Part shown: one piece after another, positions 22,583 through 33,645 of the stretch
How the letters are laid out: the number at the start of each line of letters is the position of its first letter
Numbering within the stretch: the first letter of the stretch is position 1
Origin: Scortum barcoo
Taxonomy: Eukaryota; Chordata; Actinopteri; Centrarchiformes; Terapontidae
Length of the DNA: 64,000 nucleotides
Direction of reading: 5' to 3'
Assembly (NCBI GenBank): GCA_023238725.1
Contig: CM041541.1
Span: 10,006,044-10,070,043 of the forward strand
Position numbers and translations under genes: made by a program
Notes under the pieces: model-generated
The model's input: only the letters and a program-made list of their open reading frames with translations
What the model was told of the DNA's origin: nothing
Database searches by the model: none

Positions 22583-23038
22583 TCGTCAACCTCTCCCAAC
22601 TTCAGCGGCAAGTCTCTCCAGGAGTCCAGCAGAGAGAGGGGTAGAAGGAGAAATCACGCCGGCAGAGGGGGAAGGAGGGAGTGAGAGAGTGAGAGAGGGA
22701 GGGAGGGATGGCGAGGAAAGGGGATTGTAATTTCACAGCAGTGTCAGAAGAGCCAGCCGAGGCCCTGTCTTTCCATTGAGGCTTCATTAGGGCGAACAAT
22801 GGACTTCCCTGCCATCTAATTAGACGAGGTTAATGAGGAGAGGAGGGCCGCGGCGGATCCCCACCGCGCACGCTGTGTCAAAAGGCGGGGGAGGTGGTCA
22901 AGGGGCCCTGGGGGCACGAAGGGAGGGTCACCTCATAGCCATCGTACAGAGTATTGAGCATTTGATAAGGAAACAAGGTACAGTGTTGCTGCTGCGTGGG
23001 AAGGGCTGGAGACTTCTTCTAAATCAGGCTGGAAGATT

Positions 23039-23068
23039 AACTGAACTTTATTGATCCCCGAAGGAAGA
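23039..23068 (+). mobile_element. Possible teleost LINE 3' tail fragment
   Basis: ACTTTATTGATCCCCGAAGG resembles the short 3' end I associate with common teleost non-LTR retrotransposons (Rex-type). Only about 25 bases match and there is no reverse transcriptase remnant next to it, so the call is weak. Confidence 0.35.
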
Positions 23069-23936
23069 GTGGAGGTTAAGGGTTGATAACAAAATACATG
23101 TTTTTATTATTACCTTGATTTAAGTGCATTTCTTTTTCAGTGTTAGAAAAGAATCAGAAACAAATGCAATGAAGTGAAAGCAGCAGATAAGCAATTATTT
23201 ATAATGCCTTACAATACTTTTAGGAGTGTAGGAAGTGGCAGAGACCTTTGAAGAGCAAATAGTAGGTAAGTCACTTTGTTTCTTTAAGAGCTGCAGCAAT
23301 CAACAAACATCATTATTTTTATTTTTTTTGCAGTTTTTTTTTAAAGAAAGCAGCAGTCAGTTTCGAGGAGGAGACTCTCTGTGATGCTCGGCCTCACTCT
23401 GCATCCTGTTTTTTCATGTTAGCATCGCTCCCCGTGCAGAGAGACAGCCTCCCCCAGCTCTTCCAGCTGCACTGTACCTTTAAGGGAACTTGGCTTGTTG
23501 CACAGTCAGCCAGTCATTAAAGGCTGCATCCTCCATCCCACTGGCTATTGAAATTCATGGGTCAAAGGAGCAGCTCACCAAAATGTTATCAGACGGAAAA
23601 AAAAAGTGATGGCTATGAAATGGACCAGAAACTATTCTCATTTCTTTGTTTAAATGATGGCTAACGTGCTGCACGCAGATAGAGAAATACAATAAGACCG
23701 CTACACGTGCACTGTTTGCGCTGAATTCAAACACTTTCTCAGCAAGTGAGTCATAAAATCAGAGTACACATCATGTGAGTATCATTACTTTGTATGGTCA
23801 TAGTGGTTTTCTGAAGAACAAAAGCATGAACTGATTCACTTCTCTGATTTTGAGAAGTTTGAATTGCCCTTCTTAATCACAATTTGGAGCCCCTGTTGTA
23901 CTGCAGTTACCTCGACATTCATGGCTGATCTAAAAG
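23069..23936. other. Unique AT-rich DNA, no feature recognised
   Basis: Contains a perfect-consensus donor (TAG|GTAAGTCAC near 23266) with no credible exon before it, and C/T-rich acceptor-like ends near 23337 and 23422. No repeat or gene recognised. Confidence 0.5.
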
Positions 23937-24300
23937 CAGTGCTGGAAAGTATTTGTACTTTTCATTTCATGCCATTTTATACCTCAGCTTTTCCACTTTG
24001 TCAAATAAATGTAGAGGAGTATAAAGTGCATTTAGTGACTAATCACTGTGTAGATTGTGAACACAAAATTAAATCAGCAAACAAATTATGAGGCTTTATT
24101 AAACTCCTCTGCAGTATTTAGTTTAAATCACCCACCTAGCTGCAACACTAATGACAATTCTGCATACTGAGTACTTTTAGTTTTGATAAAAATTTGGTGC
24201 TAATATTTTTGCATGTTTTGTAAGGGACATTTTGAATGCACAACTTCCACTTGAGTGTTTCTGTGGTATATTCAGGGTATTTCTCAGTAGAGGGTCTTGG
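23937..24300 (+). mobile_element. hAT-like non-autonomous element relic (ACTTTTACTT family)
   Basis: Ordered landmarks: AGTGCTGGAAAGTATTTGTA, ATTTCATGCCATTTTATACC, CTGCATACTGAGTACTTTTA, GGTGCTAATATTTTTGCATG and GACATTTTGAATGCACAACT. The family is known to me from percomorph genomes, with ends reading CAGTGGTGG-type inverted repeats that fit a hAT-related MITE. This copy is much diverged, non-coding and lacks clean ends. Related copies are at 42254-42392 (opposite orientation) and 58976-59470. Confidence 0.7.
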
Positions 24301-27300
24301 GAATGGGTCGAACACAAAGGGTGGCAGAGTCGCTCCAAAAGCACCGACCAGGTAAGATCGGCAGGAAATACAGATTCAAAGTGGGGAAAAGAGAGCATTC
24401 ATAGTAATATTGGTATTCAGAGACATTTGAACTAGCGATGCACAGAACCATCCAGTGCTTTTGTGTTCGTCTTTCATTTCATTTTAATCTGTAAAAAACA
24501 AACAGGCAAGAGGCTTTTAAAAAGTCAAATCCACAAGAGAAACAAAGGAGACAAACAGAAAAACTCAAGATGAGAGACAAACTTCAATCAGCAATGGAGT
24601 TAGGAAACCTCAGCGACGACAACACAACTCACAACACAAAGCGTGACGTCACTCGCTATTAGGAGCACGGCTAATTAATCAGCTAGGTGTGAGGGGGAGA
24701 CGCGACAAACGAGGGGGAATCGGTTTACGTATCAATAACAGCAGTTAACAAGCTCGTATCGAGGAAATAAAGAAGAGCGATCCTTTGGTAACAGTTGGCA
24801 TTTAACGTATAGCGGCGACAGTGTGAGGCAAGCTGTAACATTGTTTGGTTTTCGTTGCTCTATGGTGTCTACAAAGACAGCCAATCAAATCAGAATTCGA
24901 GTCATTTTAATGTAGAACTTTGTTTTCACACAACATCCATGTCTTGACACTGAGCGATTTACATTTTCCCACTGTAAAACAGGCCTTTTTTGGCGTCTAC
25001 ATTACACACCATTACAGGAGATTCCAGGTAGCGCCTGCCTGAGCTGACAGAGAGCGGTACGGCTCTCCAAATGGGACACTACTCTGCGGACGCGTAATGT
25101 GACTTTTGTGAACTGGGGAGGCAAAAAACAATGTTATCACTGCCCATTAGCGAAACCAAGAGATTACTCCTGCCGTGGTGGAGCCCACGGTCGAGCGACA
25201 CACACATATGTGCGCACACAGATTCAGGTAATGTCTGGTAATGTGTGGGTCATCGTGTGCGGTAATGGCCATAATCACAGTCGCTGTTAGGCTAGTTTCA
25301 CATAGATTTTATGTGCCCATTGCAACCAAAAAGCCATTTTATTTTACTCCTGGATAGATAGATAGAAGTCTCTCCTATATTGTACAGTTTACACAGCCTC
25401 AGTCTCAACTCTTTTCATTTCCCCACAGAAATGACACCGCCGAAACTGACATGCGCGAGCAAAATGTTAATCAAACAAACCCATTTCTCCTCAACAGCTA
25501 AAGCAAACAAACGGGCCTTAACTTTCCCATTCAAGTCAGAATGACAGCGTAACACAACACAACAGCAGCGAATGCTGCGTTCTTTATTCAGGGAGCGTCA
25601 GCCGCGCGCTATTCTGTTGAAAATATCAACTTCAGATGTTGAGGGGAGGAAAAAAAGACGGGCGTTTTGTCTGCCTTTGTTGGTTCGGGCTTGATATGCC
25701 GCGTGAGCCTTTCAAGCCATTTGTTAGACTCAATTTCTTCCTCTGTTACATCTGCAGATTACGTTTCAAGCAAACAACCAGCAACATGAAGGCACAGAAG
25801 CGCTATTATGGTGAGAGAATGACAACTTGCATAGGTAGAGCAGGAGGAGAGGGGAGGAAATACAAGAAAAGGCTGAAAAAAGAAGAGAGTTGATGTAAAG
25901 AAGGCCAGGGAGATTGGAAAGAGGCGGAGATAGAAGTGATGAGATACTACAGTGATGGGATGTATGTGTGTGTGTTTTGTAAATGCTTGCATGCAGGTTA
26001 TGCAAATAAAAGCGCTTTGATTCTCCGGCCTTAAACATGGTCTCCCTCTCATTGTCTTTTTTTTTTTTACTTCAATTCTCTCTCGGTTTTTTGTGTCTCT
26101 CCTTCAGTTTTGCCCATAAAACATCACAAACAAGTTTTTCACATACTGCGTTTTTAACATATAATCAAATATGCGTCTGTGGAGATGGAAGCAGAGCGTA
26201 TTTTGTGACAAACAGAGCTGTTAACTGGATTTCATTTCCCAACAAATCATGAAAAAAGGTTTGTTGAAGACTCTGGCAGTTTCCAAAATCCCAAAGAAAA
26301 AGAAAAGCATGTAAAAAGATCAGACTTATGACATACTTATGACCAACAAGAAGCAGAGAGGTCAAATAAGGTGATAATTGTAATTTAAGGAGACAGAGTA
26401 CTTAGTAAAAGTTAGGAGAAGAGAAAAGCCCTTCTATTATTGTTGCAAACATGTCTGATTTTACATGTCTCTTATCTTTAGCTGGAGGAATTAGAGTGGG
26501 ACGTTTAGCTCAGAAATGCTGTTGGCGAATGTATTAAAAACCGACTCAACCTCACTTCCCGAGGTCGCTGAGAAGATACACATGGCGCGTTTCTTCCCCC
26601 ATACTTACTGTCCCTTGGAATCTCCATCCGAGAAACAACCTTTAGTGATGATCTTTTCAACACCACCAATACAGTCAGAACACCTGTAGATCGCCTCACT
26701 GAGGTGTAACCAATGAGATTTCTGCCTCCAGAGAGAAGTGTTTCTTCTGTATATTTGACATAGATTTGATACACAAATTGTATTTTATTATAACTAACAT
26801 CAACAGAAGCAAAAATTGTTCACTAGTTTGGTACTTTGTCTGTCTCCTTGTTTGATACAACTATTTACCATCTTTCATCCTTGTTGTCTCTTGATATGAT
26901 TTCCATTTTACTTGTATGAAGCCAACCAGGATGCCAAATGCCAAAATGCAAAATGCCTAAATGTGTCTTGTAATAGTTTTTAAATTATACACTTACACTT
27001 TTTAGCATTTTCTTAATTAACATAATTTACTTTATATTACATTTTTGGGAAGAAAAAAGGCTCAGGTTTCACTTTAATTCCCAAGTGAAATACAGTGCCA
27101 TAGCTGCTGTTTTATGCTGTCCTCAAGTCACATGTACTGATTTCCAATTTAAACATTCAGTTTTGGAGCAAGAACCACAGTTTAGCCACTACAGACAGCC
27201 AATGGGAACACGTGAAGGAAAACGCTTGCTAATCTTGTGACATCTTTGGGAATATTTTCACCCCTAAACCTTGAGAAAAGATTTATTATCATCCCCAATC

Positions 27301-27744
27301 TTTCCAATAAAAAAAATTCCTTTTAATTCATGCATGTTTCATTGCGAATAAACAAACTGAACTCCAACACGAATTTGTCACCCTGATCTCCCCTAAGCCT
27401 AATAAAGCCTATAGCTGGGGTCAAAAACACAATCTGACCTAATTAAGGATCCCGTACGAGCTGCGGTGTGATCTCACCTGGGGTGGCAAATTTGTTCTGA
27501 ACCTCAGAGCCGCGCTGCTTTCGTGCTCTCAGGCTCAGGCTTCAGAACGTGCGCCCCTCGCGAGCGTGTAAGAAAATCCCCAATCCCGGCAAAAGTTAAA
27601 TCCTATTCCATATTCCACAGCTCTACATGCTATGAGTGTGTACACTTCAATAAGGAGGATCACTTGCCACAGAACAGTAGACTGCTGACAAGCCTTGTGT
27701 TCCTGCCCTTCAATACTCCGGAGCGGCACACTGCTTTAACCTAG
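24301..27744. other. Unique DNA, no gene recognised
   Basis: Balanced composition at 24580-25640 with CpG-containing stretches, AT-rich after 26390. The octamer ATGCAAAT is at 26000-26007. A very strong C/T tract ends in TTCAG near 26106, but the following frames close at once. GCCAAATGC/CAAAATGC words repeat imperfectly at 26930-26965. On the minus strand CCCAG|GTGAGATC near 27478 is a good donor with no supported exon. Confidence 0.5.
25758..25810 (+). other. Candidate 53-base internal exon
   Basis: The acceptor TTCCTCTGTTACATCTGCAG ends at 25757 and the donor TATG|GTGAGAGAA starts at 25811; both match consensus well. Two of three frames are open across the 53 bases; one reads through NMKAQKRYYG. 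No homology recognised and no matching neighbouring exon found. It may be a cryptic splice pair. Confidence 0.2.
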
Positions 27745-27764
27745 ATCGCCATCTAGTGATTGCA
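27745..27764 (-). promoter_or_regulatory. CTCF-like core site
   Basis: On the minus strand TCACTAGATGGCGAT is one base from the common vertebrate CTCF core CCACTAGATGGCG. CTCF marks insulators and loop anchors. The flanking motif parts were not scored. Confidence 0.35.
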
Positions 27765-27801
27765 TTTGGTACGACTCTTCCGACGCCAACCACCAACCTC
27801 A

Positions 27802-27828
27802 ACACACACACACACACACACACACACA
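27802..27828. repeat. (AC)13 microsatellite
   Basis: Thirteen AC units. Confidence 0.95.
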
Positions 27829-28189
27829 TACGTCTATTGTACATCGAAGAAATGTTTACCATCAGCAGGATGTCTGTATGGGAATGTAGGCATTTTTGCT
27901 TTTAAGAGCATCTTCGAGTGTGTGTATTTAAGACAAAATTGCAGGAATTGACTTTTGTTCTGACACGTTTTATAATCAGCAACGAATGAAATCCATTTTT
28001 CAAAGAGGTGTATTTATGTGGTCATGGTGAAAAGTCGACCCGCCGCCCGACCGAGGATCAATAAGTTCTCGTTGCTTTTGGTGACAGCTGAATTACTAAT
28101 TTCCAGGATCGGTTTTTGAGGAAATGAACAATGGACAGATATGTCTCCTTTCTACTTGTTATCGGTTGTCACATCACTACTGTTTTGTA

Positions 28190-28610
28190 TCTCCAAATAT
28201 GTTTAAAATTTCATAAATACTTTATTTTTGGCATTTTGTTAATGCAGTTTTGAATGGACCAGATATTGTAGCTTGCTGGTGAAGTATCATGTCATCAACG
28301 TCCGCCCCCAAAATGTTTAAGACTTCTGGAAATTCAACTTTACTTTTGGGATTTTGTTAATGCAGTTTTAAAAAGCACCAAATACTGTAGCTCGCTGTTG
28401 ATTTTGTTGTAACACATCATCACCATCACTAAACATTTAAGAAATGCAACCTTGTTTTTGACTTTTTGTCAGTGCAAATTTGAAAGTACTAGATGTTTTT
28501 GATGTTTGCTGTAAGTGTCTTGTGTCTCCAAAATTATTTAGGATGTAAGAAATGCAACCAAATTTTTGTTTATTTTGTTCAATGCAATTTTGAATTTTGT
28601 GTGACTATTT
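28190..28610. repeat. Diverged tandem repeat, four units of about 110-120 bases
   Basis: The block TTTTGTTAATGCAGTTTTGA recurs in diverged form at about 28231, 28350, 28461 and 28570. Each copy is preceded by a variant of AAGAAATGCAACCTT-type sequence, and most are followed by variants of CCAGATATTGTAGCTTGCTG. Period is 119, 111 and 109 bases. Units differ from each other by perhaps a quarter of positions, so the array is old. I do not recognise the unit as a named satellite. Confidence 0.75.
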
Positions 28611-28931
28611 CATTTATCTGAAATGCTGGGTTAGGGTTGGGTTTTGATGATTTTCATGTTTTCACTCTCCTCACAGGAACATTTAAAAGACTCATGAGAA
28701 ACGAAGACTGCGTGTTTCATGAAGAGGGGAATGTCAGTGGCTTGTTTTCTAAATGTTTTTATGTATATGTGTAGATGCATGTTCACCCGAGTGTGCGCAT
28801 ATATGCCTCAACTGTATTTATGCACATACCTCCGTGTGTGTGTGCGACTGCGAGTGTGTGCATGTGTGTGCAGAGGCCATGTGCCTCACCTCTCTATAAT
28901 GAAATCATGCGGGTCAGTGAGGCCGGCGAGT

Positions 28932-28995
28932 CTCGGGCAGGTCACCCAACAGATCGGAACTAAGCTGCTTTGACCCGGCCTGGTACTGCATCATG
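28932..28995 (+). other. Faint 5S-rRNA-like segment
   Basis: AGATCGGAACTAAGC followed by CCCGGCCTGGTACTGCATCATG recalls the 5S rRNA internal promoter region (GATCTCGGAAGCTAAGC, then GGGCCTGGTTAGTACTTGGATGG), with a four-base longer spacer and small gaps. It could be a 5S pseudogene or the head of a 5S-derived SINE. Neither the 5S start nor the 3' end is recognised, and an AC repeat follows directly. Weak call. Confidence 0.25.
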
Positions 28996-28996
28996 C

Positions 28997-28999
<3 letters not shown>

Positions 29000-29028
<29 letters not shown>
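29000..29028. repeat. (AC)14 microsatellite
   Basis: Fourteen AC units directly after the 5S-like segment. Confidence 0.95.
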
Positions 29029-29037
<9 letters not shown>

Positions 29038-29601
29038 TTACACGGCGCTAACAGCACAATGGGACCACACTGTACAGAGCAGAGGGTGTGTGTGGTAATG
29101 ATTAAAAAGCGAGTCCGAGCTGTTATACACACACAAACACACACACCCAAGGAGTATATTTACAATGCAGGAAAACATACACAAACAATTCTTTTTTATT
29201 TTCACTCCAGAAAGTAATAAAATAAATCAGAGGAGATGTCCTTTAAAGAGGGTTTGAAAAATTACATTGGGAAATCAGCGATAGAAGTGATCAAAGTTGC
29301 CGTAGTCCATAAACACTGAAATGCTACATTAGATTACAGTACAGCAAGTTGTGTTTCAGCAGGGTTATTATGGAGAAAGCTTTAATCATTTCTCTTCTAT
29401 TAGCTGCTGCTCGTATCGCCCAGGGACTTCCATTAGAATTAAATTAAACAGTGGAAATGTAAATATTGACAACATATGCATAATTATTTATTCCACAAGC
29501 AACAAGATCAGAAAATTATTGCTACAGCATTGTGTTAATATGAAAACAGAAATATTTGCAGTTGCTGGTAATAAAAATGCTAATCACATTACAGAACAAA
29601 C

Positions 29602-29634
<33 letters not shown>
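29602..29634. repeat. (AAT)11 microsatellite
   Basis: Eleven uninterrupted trinucleotide units. The isoleucine-rich 121-codon frame over it is an artefact. Confidence 0.97.
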
Positions 29635-29635
<1 letters not shown>

Positions 29636-30390
29636 GAAAGATGCAATGTAGCCGCCAGAAAAATGTCAAAATTTAAGAAAAGAAAATACAGTAAGCCCAT
29701 AATTTTGCAAATATAAATGTACCCTCCTCCCACCCACAATCCATCTGTGACCTTTGTGTTTTATGTCCTCAACCCTGTCAGAGGTCAAAGGTCAACAACT
29801 CCAAGACGGCAGCCCTCTGGAAGCCATCCCTTTTTCTAAGAGGATAATCAATTACCAGAAGACTGATCCTCGCCGTCGTGTCCCCGCTCATTCCCGCTCC
29901 TTCAGATCAGCGAGGTCCCCATAAATTTGAATGTAAAACAAGCTCACCAGCACAGGGTTAAACACGTAATTAGCCACGACAAGTGAATATGAGGAACAGA
30001 CGTAGTCAGGAAGAGAGCTATGGTAATGCAGGAGACTTCGCAGCCCTGCGAGGCATCGAGACGGGACGTGGGAAGGGGAGGGTGTGCGAGGAAGATTTCA
30101 CATGCAGATATTAGAAATGCAATTGTCTTCTGCATACGGGGCGTCGGTCTGGAAATTGACTTTTTCATTATTCAGTTAGTACAATAATTAAATATTCGAT
30201 GCCCTGGGTTGGTGAAGCTACTGAACCACACCGAGGATATTTAACCGGGCCTGACAGATGTTTTAAATAATGTTTATTTATCGATACTAATATAAACTGC
30301 CCTAAACTGTCACTCTCCTGTGACCTGCCTCGGTTTCTCCAGGCTTTGCACCGCTAACTCGCATCCAACAGCAGAAAGAACAAGAGAGAA
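29635..30390. other. Unique DNA, no gene recognised
   Basis: Mixed composition at 29730-30170, AT-rich around 30180-30290. TAATTA-type cores are present. No repeat or gene recognised. Confidence 0.5.
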
Positions 30391-30560
30391 ACTTACTGAG
30401 ACAAGTAAAGTTTCTTCTTACTGTCAGTTTTCGTCTCGTCTTCTTCTGGAAAGTCTTAAAACACGTGTTGTCTCCTCTGATTGGCTGTTCTGCCGCCCCC
30501 CACCTCTCCAACTTCCGGTGACGCGATTCGAACACGGGAAGCTCCTCATATCGCGGCGGC
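30391..30560 (-). promoter_or_regulatory. Compact promoter-like motif cluster with nearby splice donor
   Basis: Read on the minus strand: CACCGGAAGT (ETS) at about 30511-30520, a GC-rich GGGGGGCGG stretch, AGCCAATCAGAG (a full NF-Y CCAAT box) at about 30475-30487, the palindromic E-box AACACGTGTT at 30460-30469, and then CTCA|GTAAGT, a near-consensus donor, at 30396-30391. This order and spacing resemble a small TATA-less vertebrate promoter with a short untranslated first exon. The plus direction is also possible. No TATA box or transcript evidence; the 141-codon plus frame crossing it is unrecognised. Confidence 0.3.
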
Positions 30561-30589
30561 CTTGTTTGTCCAGACGAAAAACAACGACC

Positions 30590-30690
30590 CAAATGTATAA
30601 ATTAATACATGAATACATGAACAAACACCAAATAAATATCCACACAGATGAATTAATACATAAATACATGGCCATATTTATTCATAATCT
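30590..30690. repeat. Short direct repeat
   Basis: ATTAATACATGAATACATG at about 30600 recurs with one change (ATTAATACATAAATACATG) about 52 bases later. Confidence 0.7.
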
Positions 30691-31039
30691 CCATAGCAAC
30701 ACATTCCCGGCACATCTGAGAGGGAGAAATATCATTATACAATAATTAGACTTCCATCCACTTTCCATTGCCCATTACCAAATATGAAATATTCTATGTA
30801 TTTACATCTGAAAATGTCAATCCCATTCAATATCACTGCGTGATTTGCAAGTCATGCGGCTCAGAAGACCCATCAAGGGAGAGGATAAAAGGCAAAAAGG
30901 AAAGGGATTCGCTTCTTTACAAGTCCGGCCAGAACAAGGCGAGTACAAAAAAAAGGTATAGGAGAGCGAGGGTTTTTTCGAAAAAAAAAAAAAAAACCCT
31001 ACGTGGGAACGCTCAGCGGGCTTGGAGCGGCTACAAACA

Positions 31040-31124
31040 AACGGATGGACGCCGATGCTTCCAGTAAGGAAGAGGAGAACGGCTCGGGCTGAGGTCACCC
31101 CGCGTGGCTTTCATGTGGGTAAGT
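31040..31124 (+). other. Consensus splice donor after a short ATG-containing segment
   Basis: ATGTGG|GTAAGTACT at 31113-31127 is a near-ideal 5' splice site. Upstream, an ATG at 31045 opens 15 codons (ending KEEENGSG) before a TGA at 31090; another frame without ATG stays open across the donor. CpGs are frequent from 31000 on. This could be a non-coding first exon end. It is 650 bases to the right of the promoter-like cluster, which would need to act in the plus direction. Confidence 0.25.
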
Positions 31125-31334
31125 ACTCTTGTCTTCGTGCTCTCCTTATGTTACCGTTCCCATATTGGAACACGGTCATATCACCGTTTACGCAAACAAT
31201 TTGCACCGCCGAAACGTTTACCCTGGCGTTCACAAATTTCTGTCGGCACCACTGGGATCCAGAAAGACGGCCACTTTGAACTGCCATGTGCAGCCTCGCT
31301 CCCTACGCCGAATGGAAAGGGCGCTGGGGGGGTC

Positions 31335-31375
31335 ACGCTCCACCTTGTAGCCTTGATCTAAGCGAGGTGGAGCGT
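31335..31375. repeat. Perfect 11-bp inverted repeat
   Basis: ACGCTCCACCT at 31335-31345 and AGGTGGAGCGT at 31365-31375 are exact reverse complements separated by 19 bases. The arms contain CACCT/AGGTG E-box-like cores bound by ZEB/SNAIL-type factors, so it could be a paired factor site or an RNA hairpin. The stem is too short for a typical microRNA precursor. Confidence 0.75.
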
Positions 31376-33645
31376 CCACTCCGAGGAGAGAAAACAACAA
31401 CGCGAGTGGACTCAAAACACTCGGCGGCGGAACAATGCGCTTCCTTTGGATCTTTTTGGAGTTGGAATCCATTTGCATTGGCAACAGGTAGCTGCGGCTC
31501 AATAGGGGCCCCCCGAAAATGTCTGGTTGGAAATTCATCTGCTCCTTCACATCAGAGATCTCCAGCGGGCTCAACGAGGGAGAACAGAGAGGAGGGGGGG
31601 GAAGGTGGGAGGGGGGTACAAAGTGGTAGAGTGCTTTTGTTGACAGGCTCCAACAACTTATAGTGATCCTTCATTGCCGTGTTTGATGGACATCTGAGCA
31701 CCACTTGTGAAAGTGTGGGGGATGGTGAGGAGAGGGTGGCATGAGCGGGAGGAGGAGGAGGAGGAGGAGGGGTAGGCAAGGGGAGCTGTGGGGGGAAGGC
31801 GGGGGTGAGGTTGCACGGGGTGTCAACACAGGGACTGATGGAGTGTGCGCTAAAGCACTGTATTGAAAAAAATAAACAAATCAGAAACAATTAAGTGTGA
31901 ACTCTCATGGAATATTCATAGGCGAGCAGCCTTTGCGTGACAACCCATCACGCCACCTCCAGTCCATTTTTTTTTTTTTTTATTCCTCCTCTCCATGTCC
32001 TGCACACATGGAGATGTGCCTGCCACTTAAATCAAATTAGTCATTAGCAAATTGAATCAACAATTAGAGCAAAAGAGCTACATGGCATTAGCGTCAGCTC
32101 AGTCATATTTGTCAACCTATCAGAGCAACCTCTGGAGTAGTTTTTCCTGCGGTCCAACTCCTCTCCGGTGCGTTCAAAGTCAAGGCTGTAGCTCAGGGCA
32201 GAAGGCCCCTCTGTCCCTTTTCTGCCAGGGTCACCTAGCATCACTGCAGCTTGAGCACACTGTTGTTGTTTTTTTTCCTCGCCAAACTATATTTGTTTTG
32301 TTCGCCAGCTCTTTGATGGATCCGGTGGCTGCCCTGATCGCCCCTCTCTCTGCCTCTTCTGGATTATTTGTATCGACATTTCTCACTCCTCTCCACCGCG
32401 GCTTTTAGTTAGAGGCTGTCAAAAACATTGCTGGCGGAAATGGAAGTATCCTCATTATGCAAATGTCGGGCTCCACTGATGGCATGTTCTGTTTTATAAA
32501 TTGCATCCCCTTGTCAGAAGTCAAATTGTATTTGAGTAACTTCAGAGAAATTGTCACAAGATTTCAATTTGGTCCGCCTGCAATGCCACCATCAATTTAG
32601 TCAGAACAAATATAGACATGTTTCTGTACAAACAGCAACATGATTGTGTTGTTGTGTGAGGAGCGTTTTTCACAATCATATGTTATTATATAAGTACATA
32701 CTGCGTGAGAGGTTTAAAATGACAGAACAAAAAAGTTAAAGGAATTCATTTGACATTCAAATCTTTTTTTTTTTTAATAAAATATGATAAACAGCCGTGG
32801 TTAGTGTATATTTTTAAATGATTTTTCTGCTCACAAACTCTCCTCTAAGGGAGCTGACAGGGCGTCCTCCAAGGAGACATTAATAATCATGTCCCATTAG
32901 AGGTAACAAGACAACACATTTAGAAGTGATCCTCTGTAAGCTGCGTGAAGAACTGGATAATTTGTAAACATCTCTCATTTGTGAATTTCCTTTAAATAAA
33001 AAATAAATTCTTGCATGCATCACTGCAAATCGAGAGACTGCTGAGAGAGAGAAAAAGCGAGTGACAACTTCGAAACTCTGGTGACGGCGAGGGACTCTTT
33101 GTTTCCCAAATAAACTGCATTTTAACTTTTCAAAAACGATGTTAAGTAAAAAGACATCCTTTTTTTCCCCCATCATATCATATCGAGTATTCTCTGAATG
33201 TCATTCAAGAGCTGATAAAAGCTTCCTTTAATCTTTTAATCTTGCGGACAAAAACAGTCTCCAAGAGGTCCCCGGAACTTGATCAATCCAGAAACTAATA
33301 TTTGAGAAGATTTCAGAGGGAGAGAGCCGCGTAACCTTGGTCATGTAACGGAGCTTAATGCTGAGGCTGCAGTTTAAAACTTAGATCAACAAATATTGGG
33401 TTGCGGGACGTCGCAGAGCCTCCAGTCTGCAAACAGCCCCGTCAGCATGGGTCAATAGAAATCTGATTTTACAGGATGCGATTTGAAACTAAACTTCTTC
33501 GAGCAGTTTCCTCTGCGAATTGAGGAAATATCCAAAAGGCATCAAGGGATTTGACTCTATTACATTACGGCGTTTATCTATTTAGGTTTATCGCAGTCTT
33601 GAGGGTCTTGAGCTCAGATGATTTCTCTGTCTGCTTCACTTACAG
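31376..33645. other. Unique DNA with GGA repeat and octamers
   Basis: Holds exact octamers at 31471-31478 and 32457-32464, G-rich patches at 31592-31618 and 31725-31805 with (GGA)8 at 31748-31770, and T/A runs near 31969 and 32765. A C/T-rich acceptor-like end (CACTTACAG at 33645) precedes a 52-codon open frame to a TAA at 33802, with an AATAAA at 33823. The frame is unrecognised, and I treat it as unproven. Confidence 0.45.

Larger units (their letters stand above)
20640..23036. other. Unique DNA with several simple-sequence patches
   Basis: Includes (GT)n at 21213-21229, a CCG/CCA tract at 21451-21500, an A-rich patch at 21979-22065, a 30-T run at 22552-22581, and GA-rich sequence at 22630-22715. 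The 21270-21560 part is CpG- and proline-codon-rich on the plus strand in overlapping frames; I regard this as a consequence of composition. No gene recognised. Confidence 0.5.

Noticed and set aside
23230..23275. Perfect donor TAG|GTAAGTCAC with a possible 42-base exon
   Set aside because: The upstream acceptor is weak and one frame ends in a stop; one or two perfect donors are expected by chance in this much DNA.
26045..26160. Very strong polypyrimidine acceptor near 26106
   Set aside because: The following frames close almost at once and no donor follows; likely a T/C-rich simple tract.
30500..30560. GATTCGAAC resembling a tRNA T-arm
   Set aside because: No D-arm, anticodon arm or acceptor pairing could be built on either strand.
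30320..30745. 141-codon plus frame
   Set aside because: It crosses the promoter-like motif cluster and an AT-rich direct repeat; no recognised motif.
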